A DNA stretch of 64,000 nucleotides from assembly GCF_950023065.1 (NCBI RefSeq), contig NC_088680.1, positions 27,330,559-27,394,558 of the forward strand, written 5' to 3'. Positions 21,930-34,550 of the stretch are shown here, in pieces. Below the pieces are notes generated by a model. It made no database searches and was not told the origin of the DNA. It saw nothing but the letters and a program-made list of their open reading frames with translations. Position 1 is the stretch's first letter. Every line of letters begins with the position of its first letter. This DNA is from Planococcus citri. Its lineage: Eukaryota > Arthropoda > Insecta > Hemiptera > Pseudococcidae. A program made the position numbers and the translations under genes.

Positions 21930-22930
21930 TTGAAAGCGTTTGCCCTCACTTTGCTTGGACTAAATACGTAGGTACCTACTTACAATATTTTTTCGGTTTC
22001 TGAATTTCTTCACATGGAAAATGTCTGTCCTAAAGTACATACTTATACTTAGGTACTTCACTTTCAAAAATTTCAAATGTGGAGAAATTGATTTCTTGTA
22101 AAAAAAAATACCTGATAATTTACTTCTTGAATTATAAATTTTTGTAAACTTTGGCCCTTGCTTTGCTCAGGCCTGTTGGTTTTTTTTCCGAATCAAACTT
22201 TCTGAAAAATATAGATACCTGATATACTTATTATTCATACTCAGAAATCGTTTAAATCAGAAAATGAACTTCTCACTTGAAAAATAAACGTTTTTTTATT
22301 TTTCAAAACTCAAATTTTCGACAGCCTTTGCCCTTACTCCGTTCTGGTTTGCTTACTTTCCTTTTTCAAAGTTGGAATTTCTAAAAATCCATCATTCAAA
22401 TTCTGAAATTTTGAAACCAAAAAAATCAAACTCCTGACGTAAAAAAACATTGCTTTTTTCACGTTTTAAAATACGGATTTTCGAAAGCTTTTGTCCTCAG
22501 TTGGTTCTAGCTTGTTTGCTTTTATTTTTTAAACTTTGAATCTCTGAAAAACCATAATTCAATTTCTAAAATTTTAATTCTAAAAAAACCATAATTAAAA
22601 TTCTAAAATTTTAAAACCAAAAAAATCAAACTCCTCCTCACATTAAAAAAAAAAAAAAAACTCCTAACTATCAACTTACTTTTTGAACGTTTTTGCCCTC
22701 AGTTCGTTCGAGCCAGTTTACTTTTTTTCAAACTTGGACTTTCGAAAAAATCATTAGCCCTATTCGAATTCTAAATTTTGAAACCGGAAAAATCAAACTC
22801 TTCGGTCTTCACATAAAAAAATCATTGTGTTTTCACCCATCAGAACCAGAATACGAATTTTTGAAAGCTATTTCCATCACTATACGCTCGAATTAATTTG
22901 TATCTCTTTTATAAAATGAAAAATTTCATG
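21930..22930. repeat. Degenerate tandem array, unit about 170-200 bp
   Basis: The anchor CTTTGCCCTCA-like word followed by (C/G)TTCG or TTGCT and a G/C-rich triplet recurs at about 21940, 22150, 22325, 22490, 22690 and 22870. Each is followed by TTTCTGAAAAA.., AATTCTGAAATTTTGAAACC and AAAATCAAACTCCT blocks. Units differ by substitutions and A-run lengths. A single related unit lies at about 55590-55640. ORFs here are shadows. Confidence 0.65.
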
Positions 22931-23486
22931 TATGAGGCTTCTAAAAAGTAAACAGGGAAAACCCAAATTGGTACCTTGAAAAGAGGGCACCCTTCATATG
23001 TACTAACAATGTAACTCGTGTTGCCTACTTTGGGTATTAGGCAGACCACTCAAAGTGGATGGACAGTAGTTTTTGTTTGGCTCTTCTTAGATACTCGTAC
23101 TTCTTAGTTCCGCTATTGACGATGACGATGACCAGCGCCCGATGCTTGAATAACCAGTTGAGGCTGTTGAACTTGGCGAACTAGTCTAGACACGAATTTT
23201 TGCGTATGATCATTTCAATATTATTATTTTCGCCATGTAGGTACCTGAGTAGTTGCGATTCTCAAAATTTTTCATTTATTTATACAGAATGATGATATTT
23301 TCAAACCCATCATCTGCGAGGAAATACTGTACAGAAAATGTCGCTCCAAACCAGACGATTATATTATTGAATGAAAACGTTCGCGGTATATAGAAATTTT
23401 ACGGAAAAAAGAGAATTATCACGGGTGAAACGAATACCATATAAAGTGGAAGACCTCTGATGAATGCAATCGATGTTCCATCTTAC
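22931..23486. other. No firm gene
   Basis: A plus-strand patch near 23115-23155 reads AIDDDDDQRPMLE before a stop and could be a coding remnant, but no exon boundaries are convincing. Otherwise non-repetitive. Confidence 0.35.
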
Positions 23487-23678
23487 CTGTGCTAGTTCCC
23501 GATCTTCTTCTTGATTCCCTTCTGCTCCGCTTCCTGTACCAGCATTGTAGTATGTAAGTTGTTCGATGAAAAGAGGGGGATCGAGAAGTTGGAAAGGTTT
23601 TGTTGCGGTTACGGTCCCACTTAATAGAAAGGTGTATAACGCGGTCTTGTAGTAAAACCTGCAGCCGGTTTTTTTCAA
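23487..23678 (-). CDS. Candidate first coding exon of a secreted or membrane protein
   Basis: On the minus strand, 64 codons run exactly from ATG to GAACTAGCACAG/GTAAGATG, a near-consensus donor in phase 0. The N-terminus has basic residues (MKKTGCRFYYK), then a hydrophobic core (TALYTFLLSGTVTAT), then KPFQLLDPPLFIEQLTYY and an acidic end (NQEEDRELAQ). This reads as a signal peptide plus the start of an ectodomain. The upstream sequence (23680-23720) is GC-richer and could be the 5' leader. An ATG 13 bp further upstream opens a different, Arg-rich frame and might act as an upstream ORF. I cannot name the protein. The remaining exons should lie at lower coordinates, possibly beyond long introns. 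Confidence 0.45.
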
Positions 23679-23719
23679 AGACGAAATCCATCTTTCGCGA
23701 GTGTGTGTGCCCGCGTTTT

Positions 23720-26680
23720 GTGAAGTTTATTTTGTGTTTTATCCGTATATATAATATTTTGTTTTAATCGATACTATTTTGGTGCTTTTTGATTCATTTG
23801 TTTTGCGCGATTTGTTGCTTAATTGAATGAGATTTTGGATGAAGTGACAGTGACTGTGTTCGCGTATCAATGCGTTTATTATAGTGTTGTTGGTTATTTG
23901 GATTTTTCCCCTGTAAACTGTAAGTGTTTGATTATGGTACCTACTATATTACATTGCTTTATGTGTTTGGGTTTGGGGTGTACCTGTAGCTGTAGAGTAT
24001 TTACCTATTTGGTTTGGCACCTGTTGCTTTTCAGAGGGGAGGAATGTGCTAAAGTATGAGGTACCTACCTAGTCTTATGACTACAGGAATAAGTAGATAA
24101 TGTTTCTTTTGTTGAGGTAAAATGACTGATGTAGGTACTCTTACTCTTACTTCATAAGATGATATGATCAGCTACCCTTGATGTAAAATTTTAAGTACTT
24201 CTTTGGATTATTTTTAGCATGGAGTGTTCGATGAATCAGTTTGATGGTTTACTTTTCTCATATTGATCATGAAAGACGTATTGAAATCATGTTATAAACT
24301 CCATTCGTGTCTTACAGTTAGTACGACTGCTGTTTTCTTATATGTTTAACGTATTCGTGAAAGGATGTTGAAGGCATCAAACCATCTACACGTATACAAG
24401 CATTCACACACAAACGTACAACATATTGTTTATATGAATCAAAAATACCTACACGATACACTGCAGACCAATTCAGTAAAACAGATAGGTATAAGGTAGG
24501 TACCAAAAGTCATCATCAACTGGTCAGATGGTTTCGGTGTCTGAAGAGTGAAGTTATTACCTATACCAAAATACCTGCTTGATGTAGCTGGACGGCATAT
24601 TTTTGACGACATCATTTTCGTATCTATAAAGGTTCAAGCCTAATCTATCTATTCTATCACCTAAACAGTTAAACAAATACCGGTTTGCTATTTAACCAAG
24701 AAACCCGTTAAGAATCAAATTATACTTACTCGGTACACATCTATACTAATAGAGATGGTAGGTATACTTACTTACCTTTTAATCCGAGTAGGTACTGTTT
24801 TTCTACGCCAAATTAATACGAATTCCGCTGCAAGTTTTGTATTTTCTCGACGGGATATTTCGTAATTTTTTCAATACTCCTTTGATGCCGGTATTTCGTA
24901 ACTTTCGCCCGGTGAATAGTGTCTTTTATTCTACTTCCACAACTCTTAAGTGTCCTGCTATCCTATCCTATGTACGTCTTTGCAAGACGCTTCGTTATAA
25001 CGCAGTTGGTGGTAATTCAACCTACAGCAATAACAAGAGCAAGAGCAAATCCGAATTCGAGTTTCCTTCCATCGATTCATCGTATAGTATCATCCAGGTC
25101 CATCGTCTTCTTTTATTTGATACCTATCGTTTGTCTCTCCTGTGGGGGTACAGACCTTTCGTCTCGTGAGATAGGTAACAAAAAAGTACCTGTTTCGTAA
25201 TCGTTGGATGAAGATACGTATATTAACGTGTGGATTTCCTTATCATTATAGTTCCATAACGCAGCTTCCACATTTCAACATCTAGAGCATAGAAATTTAA
25301 CGAGTTATATTATTAAATGAATATGTATCTCTAATGAGAAAACGAATGCTGGTGTTACGTGTTGATATGCAAAATTTTCGTGATGATGAATTCGGAGTTG
25401 GTCTGGATACATTAATAAAACGTTACTGCAGTGATCACTCTGCTCACTATCTGCAGGGCAGTTGAACAGGATTGTGGGCTTGACGAATTTGACGATTCTT
25501 GTATGTAATATGAAAAATACAGGTCCAGGTATTTCTTTGTGTTTTTATTATGCAGTGGAATTTTCAAACGCCATTTCTGACTGAATCTTCTTTTATTTTT
25601 TTTTGCAAATAATTACTCTATGATTTTATCATCTTTGTACCCATTTTTGGCATTTTTCGAGTAAAAAAAACGTAGAATCTATACCTAAACGATTGAAAAA
25701 GTGTGTTATGGCAGAATTTTTCACTCCAGGTACGACCTCTTTCGATCGATTTTTTTTTCATCGCTATGTGCAGATTCACACACATGCTTCTTTCACCCAA
25801 AAGTTGCAATAATTGAATCAATGAGAACAGAAACGAGCAAACTCTCATTTTTGCAATTTTCAGGAAGTGCACAGAACTGTGGGAAACAGTTTTTGGTTAT
25901 TAAAAGATGACTCCAGGACATAATTTTTTAAAGTATAGCAAAAAAATTTCATTTGTGCCGAATGTCCTTCGAAGAAATATGAATCAGATCCCTTTCTTCA
26001 CTCAGTTTTCAAAAAATTTTCTAATTTCAATGGGTTTCGATTGGATTGGGCTTCTTTTTTAGGATTTAAACAGGGCCCAAAAAAGTCACTTTTCTGACGT
26101 TTTCACGAAATTTCGATTGTGCGATAGTGAAAAGTACAGAAAAAACTTAGCCTCTTTCTGTTCTCATCGATTCAATTGTGTAAAAAGTGGATACTTTTCA
26201 GAGAAGTTCAACTCGCAGAATACTAATGCAAGCTGTAAAAACGTTTTAGACCAAAAATTAATTTTTTCACAGCTCAAAAAAAAAGTTGTTCAAAGTAGGT
26301 ATATAAATGTGAATATGATGATGAGTAAGTAAGTATTCTCATATGCGTTTAAAAAGCTCATTTTCAGTCCTAAATTTTTATTTATTGAGCAAGCCGAACT
26401 ACCTTAAAATGTCTTCTTTTTTAATCATTTTGCTCTTGATGGAACTTTCAGGACTCACACTGTCTCTGATTTCTTCAACGAAATCACGCTAGATCGAAAG
26501 AGCATGTTCTAAAAAGCTCGTAATTGAAATTAACGAGTATATTTGAAAATTTAAAAAAAAGCTGTTCCAAGGACGATTTTCAATTTTTTTTTCATAAAAT
26601 ATAATTTTTTTGATCAAAGTGAATCTATGTGAATAATTCCTTGAATATTCAATTCCCATACGTCAACGATCATTCGTTTT
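23720..26680. other. Upstream region of the 23.5-kb exon; no firm gene
   Basis: Holds overlapping frames at 24837-25200 that lack an identifiable domain, plus the usual TAGGTACC words. Likely promoter, intergenic or intron DNA. Confidence 0.35.
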
Positions 26681-26684
26681 GGGC

Positions 26685-27165
26685 CATTATGGAGCCTCCG
26701 GCGACTTTTTTAATTTTCTTCAGAAAAAATTCAAATCGCTTTGGAAGATCCAAAAATTAATTTTGGTGCTTACAACTTTGTACGGTGCTTATTGAGCACC
26801 CTCTCGACTATTTTAGATGGTTACTGAGAAATTTTATGGGTGTGAGATCAAAAGTGAATTTTAGTGCAATTTGTACTCAAATTCCAGACAAAGTTAAGAA
26901 ATAAAACTTTTAAAAAGGTACATAACGAATGATTTTTCCGGCAAGGTATTTTCTGTTGTATCTACACAATCACCCTACTCGAAAACGATTTCAATTTTGA
27001 TCTTTTTGGAACCTCTGGCGGGTTTTTGAATTTCTCCTGGAAGTTCAAATCACTTAGAAAGGGTCAAAAAAAACTCGAGCACCTAATAACTTTAACTTTG
27101 GTCAGTTTTTAATTGGTGATCACCTTGAGTATTTTCGATAAATATTACAGGATCATTCCATACCA
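26685..27165. repeat. Two copies of a 165-bp module, spacing about 310 bp
   Basis: Module: (G)GA(G/A)CCTC(C/T)GGCG.. TTTTT..TCAAATC(G/A)CTT.. ACTTT(G)..GGT.. TTATTGAGCACCCTCTCGACTATTTTAGATGGTTAC. Copies start near 26685 and 26995. The same pair with the same spacing recurs at 38848-39325. Confidence 0.6.
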
Positions 27166-27459
27166 AACAGCCAAAATTTGCACGGTGGGTCACCGATTAT
27201 TTTCAGATTTTGTATGTTGGCAGAGGTCCCTTAGGTTTTTTTTTGCATAGAGGAGATTCATGTGGAAGTTTTCAAAATTACATCCAAATGAAAATTTAAA
27301 ATGCCTGTATTGGTGGTTCTAATCAACTTTGCGGTTTACCTATATTCTTTATTTTTACATGATTCCAACATCAGTGTTTCCACTTTGATGATGTAAAAAA
27401 TGAGTTTAAAAACTTGCAATTGAAATGAAAGCATGAAGGTGGAAAAAAAATTCTGGAAA

Positions 27460-28335
27460 AATTTTCGAAAATAGCCCTTTTTATGTAGAACAAGATATCA
27501 AAACAGTGCTGTTGTGACCTGTTCTGACAATAGGGGCCATAAGTCGGATTTTTCATTTTCAATTTTTTGGCCATTTTGAAAACTAGACATCATATCGAGT
27601 CGAATGAGACCAATCCCAGCCTCCTAGCTCATTTTTTCTCACCTTTTTTCATTTCTTGAAGTTGAAGGATTGAAAAACAAAATTTTGAGTAAAACGCATT
27701 TAAAGAAAAAAATTTATGAAAACTGATAATGTGATGTTTTCCGAGAAAAGGTCCATAATGTTTCAAAAAATGGATTCTGGTACTTGAAAGTGCGTAGAAT
27801 AACATGGAATAAGTTAAATTTACGATAAGAGCACGTTTGCATTATAAAACCGTAAAAAAATAAGATAAAATGAGAAATAATTTTTTTTAAAATTGATTTT
27901 TTTTCGATTTTTACTTTCTTTTGCAAATATATCGAAAACTAAGCCCCCTAGAGAAAAACTAATGACATTACGTCGATTGGAAATTTAATTCTCTACAATT
28001 TTCCTCGACGTAATTTTTCCGTAGAATGCTTTGTTCCGCCTCCAGATAGTTTTAAAAGTTTTGAGCGCTCAAATTTTCGACTGACACTAACTTCAAAATA
28101 CGCTTTTAACACATTTTTCGGCCAAATTACCTGTTGTGGCTGTGTCACATGACAGTTCACATGTCAAACAATCAAAATCCGCGAAAAAACAATTTTTCAA
28201 AATTTTGACTTATTTTTACATTTTTGCCTCTACTGTAACAAAAACGTTTTCCGACTTATGGTACCTTTTGTCAGAACAGGTCACAGATTTATTTGAAATT
28301 TCTGAGAAAATAATTTCTAAAGATTGTGAGTAGAT
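27460..28335. repeat. Fold-back element
   Basis: GTGACCTGTTCTGACAATAGG followed by GCCATAAGTCGGA (27515-27549) is inverted at 28250-28290 as TCCGACTTATGGTACC, then TTTTGTCAGAACAGGTCAC. The arms are about 75% similar and enclose about 700 bp of AT-rich DNA. ORFs within are shadows. Confidence 0.5.
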
Positions 28336-28339
28336 ACCA

Positions 28340-31300
28340 AATTACCTACTGTAAAAAATCTTCAAAAAATATTTTTTCTCCAATGTTGAAATATTTTATC
28401 ATTTTGTTGATAAAAAAGATCAATAAAATTTCTTATCTGCCTATACAGAGAGCAAATTTACCAAGAAATGTAGTTTTTGAAAATTATTTTGGCATAATTA
28501 TTACCCTTGTAAATCTGTAAACAGAAAAATTCCAACGCCATATCAACTAAAAATGTTGAAAAAATTTCTTAAAAATTTAATCTCTGCTTACTTTTTTATG
28601 ATCGTATAAAACATTTTTGCGGAAATTTGAAAAAGGTTCATTAAATTTTAATTTTCGACGAATAGTTATCATTTAGAATTTTGGATTTTAATGAAAATGT
28701 TTTCAAAATTCTAGAAGCTGTTGGGAAGTTGTTTCAGTTTTTTATTCGAATGTTATTCTATGTATCTAGTATGCTGCTCTGGATGCTGGATAAATTGAAA
28801 ATATGTACCTTATCTACCTGTATATTTTTGTTATTTCTAACCTTTTTTATTAAAATAATCCCAATCTTTCATCCTCACAAAATTTTCACTCCTGATATGC
28901 TCTTCGAAAATGTTCTTGTTTTATACTTAGGTATGGTTTTTTGAGATCAGATTTCAAAGATGGCCTCAAGGAAAACTCCAATCTTCGATTTTCAGATATT
29001 ATGAAAGTACGAGTAATTTCTCAGTGGATTTCTGATAACCCAACCCCTTTCTTTAAAAGTCTCGGTATTGAAAAATGAGTACTTTTGAGCATTTTTTGGA
29101 TACAATGATTAAATTAAACTGAACCAATTTGACATTGAAAACAAATGGGTAGGTTTGGGTGTATCATCAATTCCACAATGAATTTGAAATGAAGAAAATT
29201 TAAAAGATTTTTCGTAAAATTGGAATGAGTATAGGCACCTTACCTATTTTCCAGTTATTACTGATAAGATTGCCTTGCTTTAAAAACATCGCTCAAGCTT
29301 ATAAGTATTTCAGTATTTGACAAATGAACGTTATACAAGACCATATGTTATCAGTAATAATAACTGACGCAGCATCTTTACATTTGAATTCAGGTCTTAT
29401 ATGTAACGGCAATTTTCTCCGGCGGCGGTGCAATCACATTACCTTACCGTATGAACGCCTATAATAATAAATATTGTCAGTAAACGAACTTCTATTTACA
29501 TCATTTAACTCGTTATCGAATTATCGATGATGAAGTGAAAATTTTAATAAAAAAAGATAATTGATCTTTCCACGCTGAGAGCCATGGCTGAGAATAGGTT
29601 CAGGAGGCAGATACTGTAGAATAGGTTCTATGAAATCGAGCTCCGAAAAAAAAAAGAAACCAGAAATGAAAACGTAACTAATTCAATAAACAGACTACAA
29701 TATGTACCTATCTGCGTACCTATATTTTGATAGTATTTAAAAAATATTTATTTACACAGTCACGAATTTGATATCATAAAAAAATATGTATCGATTAATA
29801 TCTAATAAGTACCTAATATGTACCTGTAGGTATCAGTGAAGTAAATAGGAAATAGGTATCGGACGTAAGACAAAAAAATTCGACAGTTGATGTAATTTTA
29901 CATAGTTCTCCATCATCGGAGAATTACACACTAATGTGGAAACTGGAACTGGAAGGAAGTTTTCCTGTCGATGAGGATTTCTTCATGCTCGAATAAATAT
30001 ACCTGTTGTTTGGTTAGGCACCGTTTCTGTGTATAATCCAGTGATATTTAACTAAATTATTTACGAGCAATTAATCATCTACAGTTGATCGAGGATAATT
30101 TGCATCAAACATCGATACGATAACGTTGAAGCGTATTTTTTTTCTTAATTTTCACCGCCTCTGAAAGACTATCCTGGTTGATTGATGTCAGCAAATCGAA
30201 ACGATTACTCGTATATACTCCAACGTAGGTAAGGTACTGTATGAATATTATACACTCACGTTCAACGAGTAAAAACTAAGTATATTAAACGTCGTAATCT
30301 GAGCAATAATTTTACGTTGCTTTTGAAATTCGCGTGAAAAAACTGCTACAGAGCTATATTAACAATTATACGGTCTAATTTTTCCCAACACGAGCGATCG
30401 TCGATCTCGTACCGTGTTTCATGTTTTATGTGATACGTCCAAATCGATCGATGATTACATCTTGTGGAAGTAAATTCGTACCTTCTCTTGGTTTGGCGAT
30501 TCGATTTGTGTATGTATAGCTAAATACTTAATACTTGAGGTTAGAACTAATTTTTATGGTGGTTATTTTACGTAAGGTAATGAAATATGCATACTATTCG
30601 CATTCTTTGTTGTATTAAAAAGATAGATTGAAATCTACCTACTCGATGATGAGATTGGTTTGAGAAAAAAATTACTCCATATTTCGGTTCTTGATGCAAA
30701 CAGAATCCCTGCGACGAATTTGTTTTTAGTGAACTGCGGAAGTTATGAATGAGATAAAAGGAATATATTAGGCTATGCTTAATATACGAATTTGAAATAT
30801 TTTCCACACTTTTAAAATGTTTCGAGTAAAATTTGTATATTTTCACTAAAAAGGTATTTCGTCGTTTGTGTGTACATATAAACCTACCTGCCTGAGTAAA
30901 CATGCAAATATGTGTAACGTGTCGAGATACACTTTACACTTGGCAACGAAAGACATGCTTTCATCCGGAATCATTTTAATGAATTAAAATGTGGACTTGA
31001 GAAAAATGTAGACACACCCGGTTTTTTATTATACCTATACTCGTATATACCTAACCTACCCACCTTTTGTAATCCGTTTGCTTTACATACACAACGTGAA
31101 AATTTGTTATAATGTACTTTTGAAAATTTACGTTTACCCAGAGTACAACGTACCTATCCGCAAGTTGACCGGTCACCGGTCAGTTGGACAATGTTTGCTA
31201 TTAAAAAACCTAACCTAATTGCCAACTAGTCAAGGTTGATGTTAATGCATCGCAATCATTTCACGACCAAGAGTATAAGTTACCTGAACATTGAAAAACA

Positions 31301-31590
31301 TTACCATTCGCGAATGGTGAAAAAAAATATAAAACCGTGAAGCGTGGAAATTGCCTACAGATAAGTAAACTTGTACCAGCGACTAGGCGCTAAAATGTGA
31401 TACAAAGAAAAATTAAGTCGTATATACTCGCTCATGATAGTTCACTGACCGTGATGGTGGTAAACACTGTACTGATAACGCACTGATGAACTTTAATGCA
31501 ATGACATCGTTCAGTCTTTATAACAGATCCATTATGGAGTAAAGAAAAAAAATGGGCAACTGGTTTTATGTATTATTTTTTTTTTATCTT
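28340..31590. other. AT-rich intronic or intergenic DNA
   Basis: No gene supported. ORFs of 60-111 codons (for example 30568-30903, minus) have no recognisable motif. A minus-strand junction TTCAATGTTCAG/GTAACT at about 31284 is a weak splice-like site. Confidence 0.4.
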
Positions 31591-31591
31591 C

Positions 31592-31816
31592 TCAATGGAC
31601 GAAAGTGTTACAATTTTGTTTCCTTCGCACGTGCTCGATCAAATAGCTGATTGAAATTATCATGGTACACAAATCTAATTTTTTGTTCTCGACATCGCGC
31701 GAAGCTGATGTGAATGATGATTCCATTTCGTCTTCACCTAGTTGTTGGAAAATGATTAATTTTAATTGTTGTATCCATTTACCTACATCTGTGGAAGATA
31801 TGAATTTTCTGCTCAT
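31592..31816 (-). CDS. Small ORF, uncharacterised, possible terminal exon or retrocopy
   Basis: This frame has 74 codons from ATG to TGA. Composition is protein-like and helical: MSRKFISSTDVGKWIQQLK, then FQQLGEDEMESSF, SASRDVENKKLDLC and a final IEHVRRKQNCNTFVH. The minus strand fits better than the overlapping plus-strand frame (31662-31955), which ends in AT-rich noise. Just past the stop is GAAGAT followed by a run of ten A, which could be the tail of a processed retrocopy. No AATAAA is obvious and no family is recognised. It may alternatively be the last exon of a larger gene. Confidence 0.35.
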   Translation of the reverse strand: MSRKFISSTDVGKWIQQLKLIIFQQLGEDEMESSFTSASRDVENKKLDLCTMIISISYLIEHVRRKQNCNTFVH

Positions 31817-32078
31817 TTTGACGTACCTAAGGCTAAGCGAATATCTTTATGATCCCTTCGATCGACTTAGGCAAATATTTTCAAAATATTTTTTTGCCGC
31901 TCCAAAACTAAAATATTCTCTAGGGATTATTTTTGAGAGAAAAAAAGAAAAGTAACCAGAAATTCGGTTGTCATCTCATTCTTTACCTCCTGAGTTGATC
32001 GGTGATCATTTCGAACCACTTCGAGTCACAAAAATAAGAAACCCAAGTTTATACCTAGAAGTTGAGTTTCATTTTTAG

Positions 32079-33221
32079 CCCAGTCAAAATGCAATTTCAC
32101 CCAAACATTATTGCGATCAAAGGTTTTTTGGTGAATATTGTCTAGGGTGGTATGCTGAACAACATACTAAAAGTCCCCGCCCCTACCCCACGAGCAACCC
32201 CCCCCCCCTCCCACAGTGGATCAAAGCCCCCCAAAATCAGTTTTTCGTCAAGAACTCCTGAAATATTGAATTTTGAGTAAAATGAGCTCAGTGATCATTT
32301 CATCTCCTCTCCAATACCTATCAAATGAGCTATCGACCAACTCCCTAGCCTCAAACCTGTTCTAATTGATAAAATGAAGTCAAACTTGGGGAATGGGATT
32401 CTTTTAGGAGCTAGAGTTGACCTCTGGAGTGGGGAGGGTCTAAGTTAAAAATTAAAGAAAGGTCATTTTTTTGGAGGGGCATAACATGACCCCAAAAGGA
32501 TGAAAAGGGTACAAAATCATACCATCGGACAGTACCCTATCTGCTGTGATCATCATATCCAAATTTCAGCTTCCTAGGTCATCCCCATCTCATTTAATGC
32601 GGAATTACGGTGAAAATACCCTTATTTTCCCCCTATTTTCGGGTTTTTCCATCTTAAAAGGAGTATGGATGACCTAGGAAGCTGAAATTTGGATATGTTG
32701 ATCACAATAGGAATACTGTCTGATGGTATGATTTTAGACCCTTTTCATCCTTTTGGGGTCATGTTATGCCCCTCCAAAAAAATGACCTTTCTGTAATTTT
32801 CAACTTAGACCCTCCCGACTCCAGAGGCAAACTCTAGCTCCCAAAAGAATCCCATTCCCCAAGTTTGACTTCATTTTATCAATTAGACCAGGTTACAAGT
32901 CCCAAGTTATAAAATGTAATTAGGGGGTCGTAGCGCCACCCCCCTTGAGGCTAGGGAGTTGGTCGATAGCTCATTTGATAGGTATTGGAGAAGAGATGAA
33001 ATGATCACTGAGCTCATTTTACTCAAAATTCAATATTTCAGGAGCTCTTGACGAAAAATTGATTTTGGGTGGCTTTGATCCACTGTGGGAGGGTTTACTC
33101 GTGGGATAGGGGCGGGGACTTTGAGTATGTTGTTCAGCATACCACCCTAGACAATATTCACCAAAAAAACCTTTGATCGCAATATTTGGGTTCACCTATT
33201 TTTTTCTGCTATTTGACTGGA
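32079..33221. mobile_element. 1.14-kb fold-back element with near-complete inverted arms
   Basis: Termini are CCAGTCAAA (32080) and TTTGACTGG (to 33220). The two halves are reverse complements over about 500 bp each, with identity that I judge by eye as high. Matched blocks include TGCGATCAAAGGTTTTTTGG, GTCTAGGGTGGTATGCTGAA, GGAGGGGCATAACATGACCC and CCTAGGTCATCC. The short centre is at about 32590-32660. The right arm has a small extra segment near 32900. No coding capacity and no clear target duplication. RNA from it would form a very long hairpin. Confidence 0.8.
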
Positions 33222-33336
33222 CTATTTCCCCAGAGTAGGTACTTTTTTCAGAAAATGGACAGTTCGAAAATCCACTGGAGAGTTCAGAATGATTTGAAAC
33301 CATCACCAATCGACTCAGAAAATCGAAAATAAAGTA

Positions 33337-34346
33337 GGGTCATTCCACGTCAATTCGATCGACGAAGAAGTGGTAAGGGGGTGGGCGATTTTTTTTTGGA
33401 ATTTTACCTTTAGGAAAGAACTTCCGAAGGGATGACCAATGGCGCAAATCGCAGCAATCTAGCCCCTTTTTAAAGGCTGCTAGGGGGTATCAAAGTTTTC
33501 AGTGAACTTGAAGTATCACCCATTTCAGCAATGGATTACTCGATAACCGCGATACCCACCAAAATGAAACTTTTCCCAATAGTTAGGGGGTTTGAAAGGC
33601 TTTTTGGCGATATCATAAAAATCAGTGTTGCCATTTTTTTTCGTACGAAAAATTAGCTAGAAAAGTTTCAAAACGTGGTTTTCATATCGTTTCGACTCTC
33701 AAAAATTCTGAAAAAAATATATTATGGACAACGTTTCATGGTGAACAACAAATTGAAAAATTGGGATGGCATTATTTCCTAAAGTCGATTTAAAAGAATT
33801 GAAAGTTTGTGAAAAAATGAGATTTTTTGATTTAAAACATGAAAAAAGTTTTGATTGGTGAAGTTGACCCTTTTGACCCCTATTTTTACGTGTCCGTTGA
33901 AAAAAGTTGAAAAACCCCTTTCATGTGATGAAATGAACTCATTTCAAAAAAATCAAAATTCAAAAAAAAGTCAATTTTCAATTCCAAACATCAAAAAAAG
34001 TTTAAATTTATTCAGTTGTCTTATTTTGACCTCTTTCTGACGTATTTCATGAAAAAGTTGATAAGAATTACACTCATAGCAAAAAAATTAAAAATCGTTT
34101 ACTTTTTCAATTCACTCAGAATTTTGATTTTTTTGTGGTGAGGTTCATTTCATCGAGTGACAGGATTTTTTTCAACTTTTTCAACACATACGTAAAAATA
34201 GAGGTTAAATGGGTCAACTTCACCAATCAAAACTTGCATTTTTTTGAAAACTTTCAGTTTTTTAAAATCGACTTTACGAAATAATGCCATTCCAATTATC
34301 GTCCACCCCATTACCACTTCTTGGTAGAATTGACTTGGAATGACCC
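33337..34346. mobile_element. 1.0-kb asymmetric fold-back element with AGTA duplications
   Basis: Begins GGGTCATTCCACGTCAATTC and ends with the near-complement GAATTGACTTGGAATGACCC. AGTA flanks both sides (33333-33336, 34347-34350), consistent with a 4-bp target duplication. The inner arms (TGGTGAAGTTGACCC with TTTTTACGTG, and their complements near 34190-34240) also match, but the left half has about 350 bp with no partner in the right half. No coding capacity. Confidence 0.7.
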
Positions 34347-34550
34347 AGTAAACCCATTTTTAGCTTGATACGTTAATTTGAAGAAGTTTTGTGTTTTTTT
34401 TCTCATGAGACACTTAAATTTTCATCGATGGTGTATTTCGGGGTCCTCTTTTGATTGCCCTTGGTTTGATTCAAAAAATTTGGTTCTGGTTGAGATACTT
34501 CCATTGTAAGAGACTTTGTCTTTGATATTTATTTTGAACGACAATCATTT

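Noticed and set aside
21930..22930. Regularly spaced repeats resembling a CRISPR array
   Set aside because: Units are 170-200 bp, degenerate and have no short identical repeats or spacers; the DNA is eukaryotic.
27150..27240. GGATCATTCCATACC as the end of an element like 33337-34346
   Set aside because: I found no matching inverted end downstream, so no element could be bounded from it.
32079..33221. Assembly artefact as explanation of the large palindrome
   Set aside because: The arms differ by many substitutions and a small insertion, so simple read-through duplication is unlikely, though long reads should confirm.
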